A DNA stretch of 64,000 nt, from positions 32,161 to 96,160 of the forward strand of contig JAIOZK010000015.1 in the NCBI GenBank assembly GCA_021740625.1. The letters run 5' to 3'. Positions within the stretch are counted from its first letter, which is position 1. Each line of letters starts with the position of its first letter. Source of the stretch: Bacteroidales bacterium. GTDB lineage: Bacteria > Bacteroidota > Bacteroidia > Bacteroidales > JAIOZK01. Below are positions 35,414 through 44,879 of this stretch, in pieces. Made by a program: the position numbers and the translations under genes. The notes under the pieces were generated by a model, which ran no database searches, was not told the origin of the DNA, and saw only the letters and a program-made list of their open reading frames with translations.

Positions 35414-38073
35414 TTGAACCTGAATCTATAATTAATTGAAGGCACCATGCCCGAAACTGACAGCGTTGACGGAATCAAATCTGCCGGTTCATCCATATCT
35501 TTGGGAACAACAAAATCACCCTGTTCATTAATCTCCTTATTAAAATTTATCGCAAAGGGATTTTTATTTCCCAGTGCATTGTATAGCGTCAGTTCAAGGC
35601 TGTGCTGATATTCATTTCTTTCTTTACCAAAATGTAATTCCACGGAAAGGTCCAGTCTCCGGTAATCCGGTAAGCGGTCATTGTTCTTCTTCCCATAAAC
35701 TGGCACTTGGTAACCGTATGAATAATAGAAGCCAATGGGAGTGGTAATGGCACCACCGCTGATAAAATACCAATTGGCTGCCATACTCCACCTGAAAGAG
35801 GGCTGCCATATCAGGCTGATATTAAAATTATGTGGCCGGTCGTAAAAAGGATGAAATTCTTTTCCATCATTCACGTCTGCAATGGTTTTGAAAGCCCTCG
35901 ACCATGTGTAAGCAATCCAGCCGTTTAGTTTTCCGGTTTTTCTTCGTAGCAGGAATTCAAGGCCATATGCCCGGGCATCCCCAAAGCGCAATTCTCCTTC
36001 AAACAATGGATTCAACAGCAAACTGGCATGTTCGGTATAATCGATCTCGTTGTAAATCTTTTTAAAATAGGCTTCAGCCGAAAACTGCAACTTTTCTGCA
36101 ATGATATCCCGGAAATATCCAACAGATACCTGGTCGGCTTTCCTGGCCTGGATATTCGGCCCTGCCGGCACCCAGACTTCCAGTGAGGTAAAAGGTGAAG
36201 TTGTATTGGAAAGAAGCTGGAGGTACTGGACATTTCGGGTATAAGCCGCCTTCAGCGAAGCTGAAGATCCCAGCAAATAGGTCAGGCTGATCCTGGGTTC
36301 AGGATTGACAAAAGTTTTATAAACATCTTCTCCCATGATTTCTTCCGTTTCCGTATGACGATAAAATTCGTCAAAATGATAAACTCTTGTGGGCCCGTAA
36401 TCCTGCCAGCTGGAAACCCTCAATCCAAACCTGCTGATGAACTTCTTGCCTAATTGCAATTCATAACTGCCATAAAGATTGGTTTCGAAGGCATTGTATT
36501 CCGGAATTGCCGGTGCTGCCGCTTGTGTTTCAGGATCTGAAAAGTGAATATTGCCAGGGTTCATTGCATAGTTCTTCAGCGCGATCCCAAATCTCAATGT
36601 ACTTCGGGGATTGAAATAATAAGACATATTGGATTTCAACCCCTGGATTTTAATTGCAGATATCCAGTAATCATCGTTCTCCCGATCGATATACATATAA
36701 TAATTGTATTCGCTTGCGAACAGGATGTTGTTTATAAAAATTTTATCCCCAGGGGTGTAGTTCCACCTGAGGGAAGCAAGACTATTGTCCCAACTGATCC
36801 CGAAAGCATTGTTAGTGTTTATGATGCGACTGTAATCATCCTGTCCTTTATAAAAAGTAATGAAAAACTGATTCTTGTTATTCGGTTTAATATTGAGTTT
36901 GGTATGAATATCATAAAAGCTGAAATCAAAGGTCCGATTGACCTCTGCCAGTTCTCCCATCCAGTTGAGGTTGGAACGCCGGACCGAAAAGAAAAAGGAA
37001 AACCTATCTTTTACAAAAGGACCTTCCATGGAAAAGCTTGAAGTAAAAGGCCCCAGCTTTCCGCCAAATCCAAGATTACGCATATTGCCATCTTTGGAGT
37101 GAATGTCAATTACCGAAGAAAGCCGTCCACCAAAGGTGGCCGGAAAATCTCCTTTGTAGATCTCAATATCGCGAATGGCATCGGGAGCCAGTGCCGTAAA
37201 AAACCCGAACAAATGCGTTGGATTAAATACCGGTGCATCATCAATGTTGATCAGGTTCTGGTCGCTGTTCCCACCACGCACATAAAACAATGTGGATCCA
37301 TCCCCATAATTGGTAATACCCGGAACGGTATTCAGGGATTTGATCACATCCACATCACCTGCAAATGCAGGCAGGGAGTTCAGTGTTTTCGGGCTGAACT
37401 TCATACCTCCCAGTTGGTTCAGCCTAAGCAGGTTTTCCTCAGGCGCGCGGATAACAACCTCTGAGATATCCAAACCACTTTCCACCAGATCTATATTAAT
37501 TACGGTATCCCGTAAGGGAGAAAATGAGATGGTCCTGCTTTCATATCCCAAGAAAGTAAAATGCATTATGTAATTGCCCGCAGGTAGAGTGAGAGAATAG
37601 AAACCGTACGCATTGGTTATGGTCCCGAAATTCAGGTCACGCGTATACACGTTGGCTCCGGCAATATACTCACTGCTTTCATCATCCCTGACCCTTCCGC
37701 TGACTGTAATCTTCTCCTTCTGCTTCTCCGACTTCGTCTTTGCTTCCGACAGTACAATCTGCTTCTCAACCACTTGATAACTGATTTCCATTGGACTCAA
37801 TACATCATCCAGAATTTGCCTTTGCTGTTTCTCCCGGGCTTTGTATGATACTTTTTCTTTCAAGGCCTTCAGGGCTGAAGGATATGAGAAATTCAAACCG
37901 GATTTTTCCCCGAATTCATTCAGAAATACTTTGAGTGTTTCATCTTCAATTTCAATTGTGATGGTCTTATCGAGATCCTGAGATAAGGAAATTTGCCCGA
38001 TGCACAGTGACAAAAGCACAATGAGTGATATTCTAAAACGGGTGATATTCAAAGTAAACTTCTTTATTTGCAT
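35410..38073 (-). CDS. TonB-dependent receptor with STN domain
   Basis: 887 residues: signal peptide, STN (secretin/TonB N-terminal) domain (about 38-108, KTITIEIEDETLKVFLNEF), carboxypeptidase-like beta-sandwich (about 120-210), plug (about 225-330, LPAFAGDVDVIKSLNTVPGI and FYVRGGNSDQN) and a 22-strand-type barrel. The STN domain is the part that contacts a FecR anti-sigma protein, and here sigma and FecR genes stand upstream with overlaps or short gaps. It is therefore a transducer receptor in which ligand binding at the outer membrane turns on its own operon. The ligand is unknown. The FecR gene overlaps its start by 10 nt. Confidence 0.93.
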   Translation of the reverse strand: MQIKKFTLNITRFRISLIVLLSLCIGQISLSQDLDKTITIEIEDETLKVFLNEFGEKSGLNFSYPSALKALKEKVSYKAREKQQRQILDDVLSPMEISYQVVEKQIVLSEAKTKSEKQKEKITVSGRVRDDESSEYIAGANVYTRDLNFGTITNAYGFYSLTLPAGNYIMHFTFLGYESRTISFSPLRDTVINIDLVESGLDISEVVIRAPEENLLRLNQLGGMKFSPKTLNSLPAFAGDVDVIKSLNTVPGITNYGDGSTLFYVRGGNSDQNLINIDDAPVFNPTHLFGFFTALAPDAIRDIEIYKGDFPATFGGRLSSVIDIHSKDGNMRNLGFGGKLGPFTSSFSMEGPFVKDRFSFFFSVRRSNLNWMGELAEVNRTFDFSFYDIHTKLNIKPNNKNQFFITFYKGQDDYSRIINTNNAFGISWDNSLASLRWNYTPGDKIFINNILFASEYNYYMYIDRENDDYWISAIKIQGLKSNMSYYFNPRSTLRFGIALKNYAMNPGNIHFSDPETQAAAPAIPEYNAFETNLYGSYELQLGKKFISRFGLRVSSWQDYGPTRVYHFDEFYRHTETEEIMGEDVYKTFVNPEPRISLTYLLGSSASLKAAYTRNVQYLQLLSNTTSPFTSLEVWVPAGPNIQARKADQVSVGYFRDIIAEKLQFSAEAYFKKIYNEIDYTEHASLLLNPLFEGELRFGDARAYGLEFLLRRKTGKLNGWIAYTWSRAFKTIADVNDGKEFHPFYDRPHNFNISLIWQPSFRWSMAANWYFISGGAITTPIGFYYSYGYQVPVYGKKNNDRLPDYRRLDLSVELHFGKERNEYQHSLELTLYNALGNKNPFAINFNKEINEQGDFVVPKDMDEPADLIPSTLSVSGMVPSINYRFRFK

Positions 38074-39056
38074 CCTTCCCCTTCTATCCTGATCTGGTCT
38101 TTTGTTCTGCTGATCTTTAAATCAAATGTGGCCTGCAACACTTTTAATATGGAGCTAAGTGACTGGTCCTGGAAACTTGCATTAAGCCTGCAGTTAGTTA
38201 GGTTTTTACCGGACAAGTTTATTCGGGTATTGTATACCTCTTCAAGCAATTGAACAACATCAGCCAATGCAACATCATTAAAAACGAAATCTTTTGTTTT
38301 CCATGAAAGATAATTGGGATCGGTATTGGGTTTTTTAAGTATTTTTTGCTGTTTTAGGGATATCTCAACCCTGTCGTCGGCTTGCATGATCATTTTACCG
38401 GAAGGCCGGCTCTCAAGATAAACTGAAAGTTTACCTTCCTGCAAAACAACTTCAACCTTATCTTCATGGCTTTCACCTACCAGGAAAGAAGTTCCAAGTA
38501 CCTGTATGCGGGCTTTCTTGCAGGAAACAATAAAAGGGCGATCTTTGTCAGGTTCCACCTCAAAAAAAGCTTTGCCATGAAGATTTACCTCTCGTTTCTC
38601 TTTTGAAAAGTCATTTGCATATTCAAGCACCGCATTTTGTTTCAGGCTTACCCGGGATCCGTCGGGCAGTTCAACCTCCAGGATACCATCTTCTGCAACC
38701 AGCTTTTCATATGAGGGAGGAAATACCAGGTATTGCAGTATAAAGAAAAGACCAGTTAATATGAGCAAGCCAGCAGCCATCGCCTGCAGGCGGCGATCCT
38801 TCCAGAGCGGGACCTTTTTCTGGGTCTTTGCGCTCATTCTTTCCCGGAGCTTTGACCAGGCAGTCTCCGTATTGATGCTTTTATCAATACTCACGCTGTT
38901 TACGGCCATCCACGAGTGTCGGTATTCCTCAAACTGTTTTTCATTCCGCTTATGCGATCTCACCCATTCCGCCAGTTCCGATATATCAGTTTCTGTGGCT
39001 TCTCCCGAAAAGTAGCGGTCCATCAGCGCATGATAATATGTTTGATCCTTTTTCAT
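38064..39056 (-). CDS. FecR-family anti-sigma regulator
   Basis: 330 residues. Cytoplasmic N-terminal part (YYHALMDRYFSGEATETDISELAEWV), one membrane helix at about 90-112 (AMAAGLLILTGLFFILQYLVF) and a periplasmic FecR domain (VELPDGSRVSLKQNAVLEYANDF, KAFFEVEPDKDRPFIVSCKKARIQVLGTSF), followed by a C-terminal STN-like DUF4974 region (FNDVALADVVQLLEEVY). It holds the sigma factor until the receptor signals. It lies 122 bp downstream of the sigma gene and overlaps the receptor gene. Confidence 0.94.
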   Translation of the reverse strand: MKKDQTYYHALMDRYFSGEATETDISELAEWVRSHKRNEKQFEEYRHSWMAVNSVSIDKSINTETAWSKLRERMSAKTQKKVPLWKDRRLQAMAAGLLILTGLFFILQYLVFPPSYEKLVAEDGILEVELPDGSRVSLKQNAVLEYANDFSKEKREVNLHGKAFFEVEPDKDRPFIVSCKKARIQVLGTSFLVGESHEDKVEVVLQEGKLSVYLESRPSGKMIMQADDRVEISLKQQKILKKPNTDPNYLSWKTKDFVFNDVALADVVQLLEEVYNTRINLSGKNLTNCRLNASFQDQSLSSILKVLQATFDLKISRTKDQIRIEGEGCK

Positions 39057-39178
39057 TTTTTCTTCATCAATAATACACCTGAAACTGCATTTACCCTGAT
39101 CTCAGTTTCTGAAGATAATATTTCTTTATCGATCCATCTAAGACCTGTTGAAAGACACGGATAACAATGCAAACCTGC

Positions 39179-39700
39179 CTAAAGCAATAATATCATCATG
39201 TATTTCTTCAGATTGTGCCGCAGGTACTGTAACGCTTTCGACATCTGGGTTTCAACTGTTTTAACCGAAATACCCAGTTTTTCAGAAACCTCCCTGTATT
39301 TCAATCCTTCAAACCTGTTCAGGATAAAAACCTCTCTGCATTTAACCGGAAGGTCGCTAATCAAATCCTCAATCTTTTCTTTCAATTCCGTCATCTCATA
39401 TACTTGCGAAGAATCGTTTTCAGTTTCTACGGCAAGTCCCTCTAATTCCAGGAGATCCCTGTTGAACTTTTTATGATCGCGCAAATGATTCAGACATTTG
39501 TTCCTGACACTGGCAGTGAGATAGGATTTAACATCATTTGAAATATTGATATCCGTTCGCTTTTCCCACAAAGCCATAAAAGCTTCCTGAGCGATCTCTT
39601 CAGCAGTATCATGATCCTTGACATAACGCAAGGCAAAAAACACCATTCCTTTATAGTGATCCTTAAATACTTGCTCGAAATGTTGTTTCGCGAATTGCAT
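39179..39700 (-). CDS. RNA polymerase ECF sigma factor (FecI-like)
   Basis: 173 residues with region 2 (MVFFALRYVKDHDTAEEIAQEAFMALW) and region 4 (CREVFILNRFEGLKYREVSEKLGISVKTVETQMSKAL), the latter typical of the Bacteroides expansion group of ECF factors that pair with FecR. It directs transcription of the downstream FecR, receptor and DUF4249 genes and perhaps others. It is divergent from the lipoprotein gene at 39809 across a 108-bp gap that contains the latter's promoter. Confidence 0.95.
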   Translation of the reverse strand: MQFAKQHFEQVFKDHYKGMVFFALRYVKDHDTAEEIAQEAFMALWEKRTDINISNDVKSYLTASVRNKCLNHLRDHKKFNRDLLELEGLAVETENDSSQVYEMTELKEKIEDLISDLPVKCREVFILNRFEGLKYREVSEKLGISVKTVETQMSKALQYLRHNLKKYMMILLL

Positions 39701-39749
39701 TTATCCTGAATAATGATTGTTGATAATCCGCTTATAAAAATAATGATAA

Positions 39750-39779
39750 TTGTAGTGTCAGCCTGATTTCATATATTTG
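39750..39779 (+). promoter_or_regulatory. Bacteroidetes sigma-ABfr-type promoter (TTG-N19-TATATTTG)
   Basis: TTG at 39750-39752 and TATATTTG at 39772-39779, a full match to the phylum's -33 and -7 elements with the usual 19-bp spacing. The ATG of the lipoprotein gene follows 29 nt later. This is the best promoter in the window. Confidence 0.75.
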
Positions 39780-39808
39780 ATAAGGACAATATTAAAAAAT
39801 CGGAAATT

Positions 39809-40285
39809 ATGAAAAAAGCAATACTTGCAATATTCGTACTCATTGCAATGGTTTCCTGCAACGGACCCGGCTCTGAAGAAAAAAAAGAAGCAACAGCATC
39901 AAAAATAACTGAAAAAGTCGATGGAAGAATGCTGGAAAAAAAAATCTGGAGGGATTTCAACAAAAGAGATATGGATGCAATTTCAAGCAAGATCAGTGAT
40001 GCATTCCAGTCGGTGCATCAGGATGGCGCCCGCGACAAGCAACAAGAATTGAAATTGCTCAGGAACCTGGATCTTGGTCAGTATAAACTCAGTGATTTTA
40101 AAGTTACGCAACAGGGTAATGTTGTCGTGGTTACTTATATGATCAGTGCGATTGAAACCATTGACGGAAAGATTTTATCGAAAAAACCTGCTCCCAGGAT
40201 GAGTGTCTGGATCAAAGATGATACAAGCTGGAAATGGATCGGGCATGCGAACCTGAAACCCCAGGATGAACAGGCGCAATATTAA
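39809..40285 (+). CDS. Small lipoprotein, NTF2/DUF4440-like
   Basis: 158 residues with a lipoprotein signal (ILAIFVLIAMVSC, C17) and a helix-rich start (MLEKKIWRDFNKRDMDAISSKI) followed by curved strands ending WIKDDTSWKWIGHANL, the pattern of the NTF2-like DUF4440 fold. No catalytic residues are visible; a ligand-binding or periplasmic chaperone role would be typical. It is monocistronic with a clear promoter. Its stop codon overlaps that of the convergent carboxyltransferase gene in a shared TTAA. Confidence 0.7.
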   Translation: MKKAILAIFVLIAMVSCNGPGSEEKKEATASKITEKVDGRMLEKKIWRDFNKRDMDAISSKISDAFQSVHQDGARDKQQELKLLRNLDLGQYKLSDFKVTQQGNVVVVTYMISAIETIDGKILSKKPAPRMSVWIKDDTSWKWIGHANLKPQDEQAQY

Positions 40286-42222
40286 TCTGCATTTGATGGT
40301 GATTGCGTCTTATCATCCTTTTCATCAGCCTTTTCCTCTTCCTTCATGCTATATTGTGGATAAAACCTGAAATCCCTGATCCGGCCATGTAACTTTCTTT
40401 TTTCCGGGAATTTCAGATCATAATAGATATCCACGTAATATGAGAGTATGTCCTTCAGTTCCCTGCGTTGCACCAGGTGCTGAATTTTTTCTGTTTCATA
40501 CAATTTATCCGTACACACGACCTCACGGTCAACATCAAAACCGGCACCCATCACTACCCGTGGCCCGGCGAATTCCACCAGTGCGCCTTTTTCACCGATC
40601 ATGATATCACCCTGTGTTACATAACTGGCATAAGCCCCCCCCGTTGTGGGTCCGGAAATAACAGAGAGGTAAAGCACCCCTTCTTTTTTCAGGTCATGGA
40701 TGGCCATGTTCATTTTGGCCATTTGCGCCAGTGCCATGGGTCCTTCATTCATTCTTGCGCCACCTGATGAATTAACAGATATGAAAGGATAATTCTTTTT
40801 CACCGCATAATCGATAGCCCTTCTGAACTTTTCGCCAAAAACAGCACCAAAAGAACCCCCGATAAATTTGAGATCCGAAATCACCAGGACAACATTCCGT
40901 CCATTTACTTTTGCTGTTCCTGTTACCAGTCCCTCTTTTGAAAAGGTCTTTCCTTCCATTTTTTCGAGCAGTTCCTTGTATTTACCAGTATTGTAATAAT
41001 TGGTATTTACAAGTTTTTTGATGGTGAGATCACCTTCCAGTTCTTTGAAAGTATTTTCATCGCAGATCTTTTCTATTTGCTCTTCCACGCTTAAATACTC
41101 ACCTTTTCCGCATTTGGGACAGGCATAAAAATTATCTACATAATCATGAAAGGAAACGAATCCACATCCTCCGGCCACTCTGAACAAATTGTTATCCGGG
41201 TCCCATTCTTTTTCACAATTGTACAATTCTGTATCGGTAATACCCTCTCTTTCCATATGGGCTTTAATCTGCAACCAATTGTGAAAATCTTCTCTTTCAA
41301 TATCGATGGCTTTCAGATGATCGGGCGTTTTACGGCGTGTTTTCCTTTTGGCAAGAATTCCCATGGTATCGTAAAAGCGTCCGTAATTCAGCACTTTTTC
41401 CCTTCTCTCTTTTCGCAATTTCCTGACAACACCCTTTTTTACGACCTTTTTACCGCCTTTTTGCGATTGCATCCAGTCATCCAGGGTTTCGCTCAATTTC
41501 TTTTTTATCGCTGCAATTGTGAATTTATAATCGGTATGGGCGCCTTCGGGGGGTTCGGGCAGGATTTCGTCGATCATACCGATCTCTTTGATGTGTTCAG
41601 CACCCGGCCGCAATACAGCCAGAGCATCACCCAGTGTACTTTCAATATCTTCACCGGCTGCCAGTCTTTTATGAAAAATGATGCGGCTGCAACTTTCGGG
41701 AGCGATCACGGAATAAAGGGCATTTTCAAGCATGAAGCTTTTGTCAGCCACCTGTAAAGCCAGTGCTCCACCGCTGCCGCCTTCACCGATCACAAACGAC
41801 ACGGTTGGCGTGGCGATCTCACAATAGCGGGATATGCAATCAGAAATCATAAAGGACTGTCCGTCCATTTCCGATTTCATGGAAGAGTCTCCTCCAAACG
41901 TATCGATAAAACTTACAACTGGTAATTTCTTTTGTTCTGCCTCATCAAGCATGTCAAGCACAAATGCAAATCCCCTGGCCAGCAACATACCTGTAGCTTT
42001 TGACTCTTTGCCTTTGCGTTTCTTTTCCTGTCCCAGGATGATACATTCAACTCCATCGAGCGTACCTTTTGCAGCAATCAAAGATGGGTCGGGGGACTCG
42101 TAAAAAGATAGGTACTCAAATATCCCTTCAATCACATCAGAGCTTCTGATTCTTTCGGGATGGCGTACCAAATCATAACGTAATTTGTAATCTTTGGCAG
42201 GTTTAAAAGCTACTTTTTTCAT
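40282..42222 (-). CDS. Fused acetyl-CoA carboxylase carboxyltransferase (alpha then beta)
   Basis: 646 residues joining two crotonase-fold halves. The N-terminal half is AccA-like (LVRHPERIRSSD, SFVIGEGGSGGALALQVADK, LYSVIAPESCSRIIF). The C-terminal half is AccD-like (SSGGARMNEGPMALAQM, ISGPTTGGAYASY, VEFAGPRVV). Together they would move the carboxyl group from biotin to acetyl-CoA in fatty-acid synthesis. The zinc ribbon of the beta half is irregular: CPKC forms the second pair, but the first pair has only one Cys at its place (GGCGF) plus a Cys 17 residues earlier. The alpha-beta order is the reverse of the usual single-chain AccD/PccB type. No AccB or AccC gene is nearby, so housekeeping or accessory use is open. 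Confidence 0.85.
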   Translation of the reverse strand: MKKVAFKPAKDYKLRYDLVRHPERIRSSDVIEGIFEYLSFYESPDPSLIAAKGTLDGVECIILGQEKKRKGKESKATGMLLARGFAFVLDMLDEAEQKKLPVVSFIDTFGGDSSMKSEMDGQSFMISDCISRYCEIATPTVSFVIGEGGSGGALALQVADKSFMLENALYSVIAPESCSRIIFHKRLAAGEDIESTLGDALAVLRPGAEHIKEIGMIDEILPEPPEGAHTDYKFTIAAIKKKLSETLDDWMQSQKGGKKVVKKGVVRKLRKERREKVLNYGRFYDTMGILAKRKTRRKTPDHLKAIDIEREDFHNWLQIKAHMEREGITDTELYNCEKEWDPDNNLFRVAGGCGFVSFHDYVDNFYACPKCGKGEYLSVEEQIEKICDENTFKELEGDLTIKKLVNTNYYNTGKYKELLEKMEGKTFSKEGLVTGTAKVNGRNVVLVISDLKFIGGSFGAVFGEKFRRAIDYAVKKNYPFISVNSSGGARMNEGPMALAQMAKMNMAIHDLKKEGVLYLSVISGPTTGGAYASYVTQGDIMIGEKGALVEFAGPRVVMGAGFDVDREVVCTDKLYETEKIQHLVQRRELKDILSYYVDIYYDLKFPEKRKLHGRIRDFRFYPQYSMKEEEKADEKDDKTQSPSNAD

Positions 42223-42362
42223 CTTGATTGAATTTGGTTCAGTAATCGATTAACTGATCAATCTCCATTCAACACTGCATAAACTGGTTTCGTAAAGTTG
42301 TTTTTCCATCTTGAAAAAAACACGGCAAGATATAAAATATATGTGAAACAATAAGAATTCTG

Positions 42363-44795
42363 CTACATTTCACCTTCACCACCAAAATCACCATTGGCAC
42401 CATTCATACCCCTGCCATTGTTTTCGCGGTAGTTATTGATCCGCCAGGTTACATTCAGCATCACAATGGGAGATTTGTGTGTGTATAACCGGTAATTATA
42501 AAAGTCGGCTCCCTCAATTTCGGATTCATGCTTTGCTGTTGAAAAGACATCCCGAACCTGCAGTGTGGCATTCAGGTGTTCCTCAAAAATAACCTGCCTC
42601 AAAGCAGCATGCATAACAAAATATCCCTCCTCTTTTTCCTGGGCTTCCACTTCCGGGCTGTGGTATGCGGGATTTAGCTGTATACGGGTTTTTTTCGTAA
42701 TATTCAAAATATTATTCCAGCGGACAGACCATGTAAAACTTCTCTTGTCGAAACTCACATCATTCAATTGCCCTTCCACCCTGTAATCGTAGAAGTTTCC
42801 GGTCAGGTTGGCTTCCCACCATTTCAACGGGACCAGGTTCAGCATTACTTCCGTACCAAGCGCATAATCAGTACCAACATTCTCAAAAGTACGCAGGATG
42901 ATATTTTCTTCATAAACGCTTCTGATCCTCTCGATGCGGTTCTTTGTTTTGCGGTAATAACCCTCTATTGAGATGGAATTGTCACCAAAACTTTTCTGGT
43001 ACCCCAGTTCCCATGAATCGATGTATTCGGGCTGTATGCCCGGATTGCCCCTTCTGACATTATAGGCATCCGACCAGGTAATAAAAGGTTCCAGGTACCA
43101 GCCCCGCGGCCTGTCAATTCGCCGGCTGTAGCTGGCCATCAATTGGTTGTCGTTGGGCAACTTGTAAGAGGTATGCACTGTTGGAAAATAATCCCAGCGA
43201 TTGATGTTAAAATCCTCTTTGGTATCAAGCAATTCAATATGGCGGAATGTATATTCTCCACGCAATCCAAGCTGAAACCCAAAATCGCCGAGCTCTCCCA
43301 TTACCAATCCATACAAGGCATGTATGCTTCTCGAGTATTGCACATCATGACTGAATGCTTCCTGAAGTTCGTAATTACCTGTGGCAGTATTATAATAATA
43401 TACATGATTGTCCTCTTCTGATTTCCGGATTCTTCCCTGTGCACCGGCTTCCATTTTAAGAATACTATTCAGCGGTCTTTTATAATTCAGCCGGTAATGC
43501 ACTCCTTGTGAGGGACCTGCTTCGGTCGATCTCTGACTGTTGTTGATCTCGCCGGTAGTATCCCTGAGGGTATTGATCGATTCTTCATCCCCTTCCCTGT
43601 TGTAGAGCATCAGATGCATGTCAAGCTTGTGTTCCCTGTCGCCAAACAGATGTGTGTACTCCGACCTGATGGAGTAAAAGTCACCGCCCCGGTTCCAGTC
43701 TTCGTCGCTTGAATATATACGTTTCACTGGCTCAAGCGAAGTCCATTCCCGGAAGGTGGTATTGGAAAGTCCCTCCATGCTTCGCCCGCCATATCGACCG
43801 CTGAGGCTCAGCGTTATATTTTCCCGGGGGAACCATTCCACGCCTGCCCTGGCGCTGTATGATTCTCTTTTCCGCTGGTAACCACCGTCGGAATTTAAGT
43901 AAAAGGTAGTATCATGCTGATAGCTACGGTTTTTTTCTTCGACATTACCTGGGTAATTTCTTTTGTTGTAATCCCCGCCCACAAAAAGGTTGAACTTCTC
44001 AGAGCGGTAATTCAAAAGCAAATCCGATCCGTACTTGTCATCAAGCCCGAGATTCAGATGCGCAATGCCATTCAGTCCTGTCAACCTTTTCTTTTTTGTC
44101 ACAATGTTGATGATCCCGGCAGTTCCTTCAGGATCGTATTTGGCCGAAGGATTGGTGATGATCTCGATATCTTCGATCATGCTTGCCGGGATTTGCTGCA
44201 GGGCTTCGTTTGCATCCAGCACCGTAGGACGATCATCGATGAGTACCGTAAAATTACTGTTGCCGCGCAAGCTGACATTCCCTTCGATATCCACCTGTAT
44301 TGAGGGAACATTTTCAAGCACATCGACCGCATTGCCCGAAATGGCTGAGAATTGTTCGGATACATGCACTACTTTTTTATCGATCTTGTACTCCACTCCA
44401 TGTCGGTTTGCCACAATATTCACCTCATCAAAAGTCTCTGCCGAAAGCGCCAGCTTTATCTCTCCCACCTGAATTTCTTCTGAACCAGGAGCGACTTGAA
44501 TTTCCTCATAATGCCGGGCGTATCCAATGAATCCAATTCTTAGGATAAAATCTCCGCTTTCATTCGTTTGGATTAAAAAATCACCACGCAAGTTGGTGGT
44601 GGCTCCACTCACCATGGAACTGTCAGACTGTCGTAAAAGTGTTACCGTTGCATATTCCAGGGGCTTATCAGATTCTTTTTCCAACACACGGCCCGAGATC
44701 TTATATGGGTTTTGCGTTGATGGGTTTTGTGCACCCAGGTTTTGAACAAGCAGGCTTGCAAATATAAAAACAAATATTAACGTATATCTTATCAT
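42363..44795 (-). CDS. TonB-dependent outer-membrane beta-barrel protein with carboxypeptidase-like domain (paralogue)
   Basis: 810 residues, same plan as the gene at 10720: signal peptide, beta-sandwich (about 32-110, ISGRVLEKESDKPLEYATV), plug with VLENVPSIQVDIEGNVSLRG, and barrel with MASYSRRIDRPRGWYLEPF and RINNYREN. It ends with an unusual Asn/Gly tail (NNGRGMNGANGDFGGEGEM). The two genes are clear paralogues at different loci, with no SusD or transporter partner. Substrate unknown; some members of this family act in copper or peptide handling, but nothing here decides it. Confidence 0.88.
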   Translation of the reverse strand: MIRYTLIFVFIFASLLVQNLGAQNPSTQNPYKISGRVLEKESDKPLEYATVTLLRQSDSSMVSGATTNLRGDFLIQTNESGDFILRIGFIGYARHYEEIQVAPGSEEIQVGEIKLALSAETFDEVNIVANRHGVEYKIDKKVVHVSEQFSAISGNAVDVLENVPSIQVDIEGNVSLRGNSNFTVLIDDRPTVLDANEALQQIPASMIEDIEIITNPSAKYDPEGTAGIINIVTKKKRLTGLNGIAHLNLGLDDKYGSDLLLNYRSEKFNLFVGGDYNKRNYPGNVEEKNRSYQHDTTFYLNSDGGYQRKRESYSARAGVEWFPRENITLSLSGRYGGRSMEGLSNTTFREWTSLEPVKRIYSSDEDWNRGGDFYSIRSEYTHLFGDREHKLDMHLMLYNREGDEESINTLRDTTGEINNSQRSTEAGPSQGVHYRLNYKRPLNSILKMEAGAQGRIRKSEEDNHVYYYNTATGNYELQEAFSHDVQYSRSIHALYGLVMGELGDFGFQLGLRGEYTFRHIELLDTKEDFNINRWDYFPTVHTSYKLPNDNQLMASYSRRIDRPRGWYLEPFITWSDAYNVRRGNPGIQPEYIDSWELGYQKSFGDNSISIEGYYRKTKNRIERIRSVYEENIILRTFENVGTDYALGTEVMLNLVPLKWWEANLTGNFYDYRVEGQLNDVSFDKRSFTWSVRWNNILNITKKTRIQLNPAYHSPEVEAQEKEEGYFVMHAALRQVIFEEHLNATLQVRDVFSTAKHESEIEGADFYNYRLYTHKSPIVMLNVTWRINNYRENNGRGMNGANGDFGGEGEM

Positions 44796-44879
44796 TGTAT
44801 ATGTTCAGGATTTTAAAAATTGGTAAAACGTGTTGGCAAAAATGATGCAAATACAGGCAGAACCATGTTTGCATTATAC

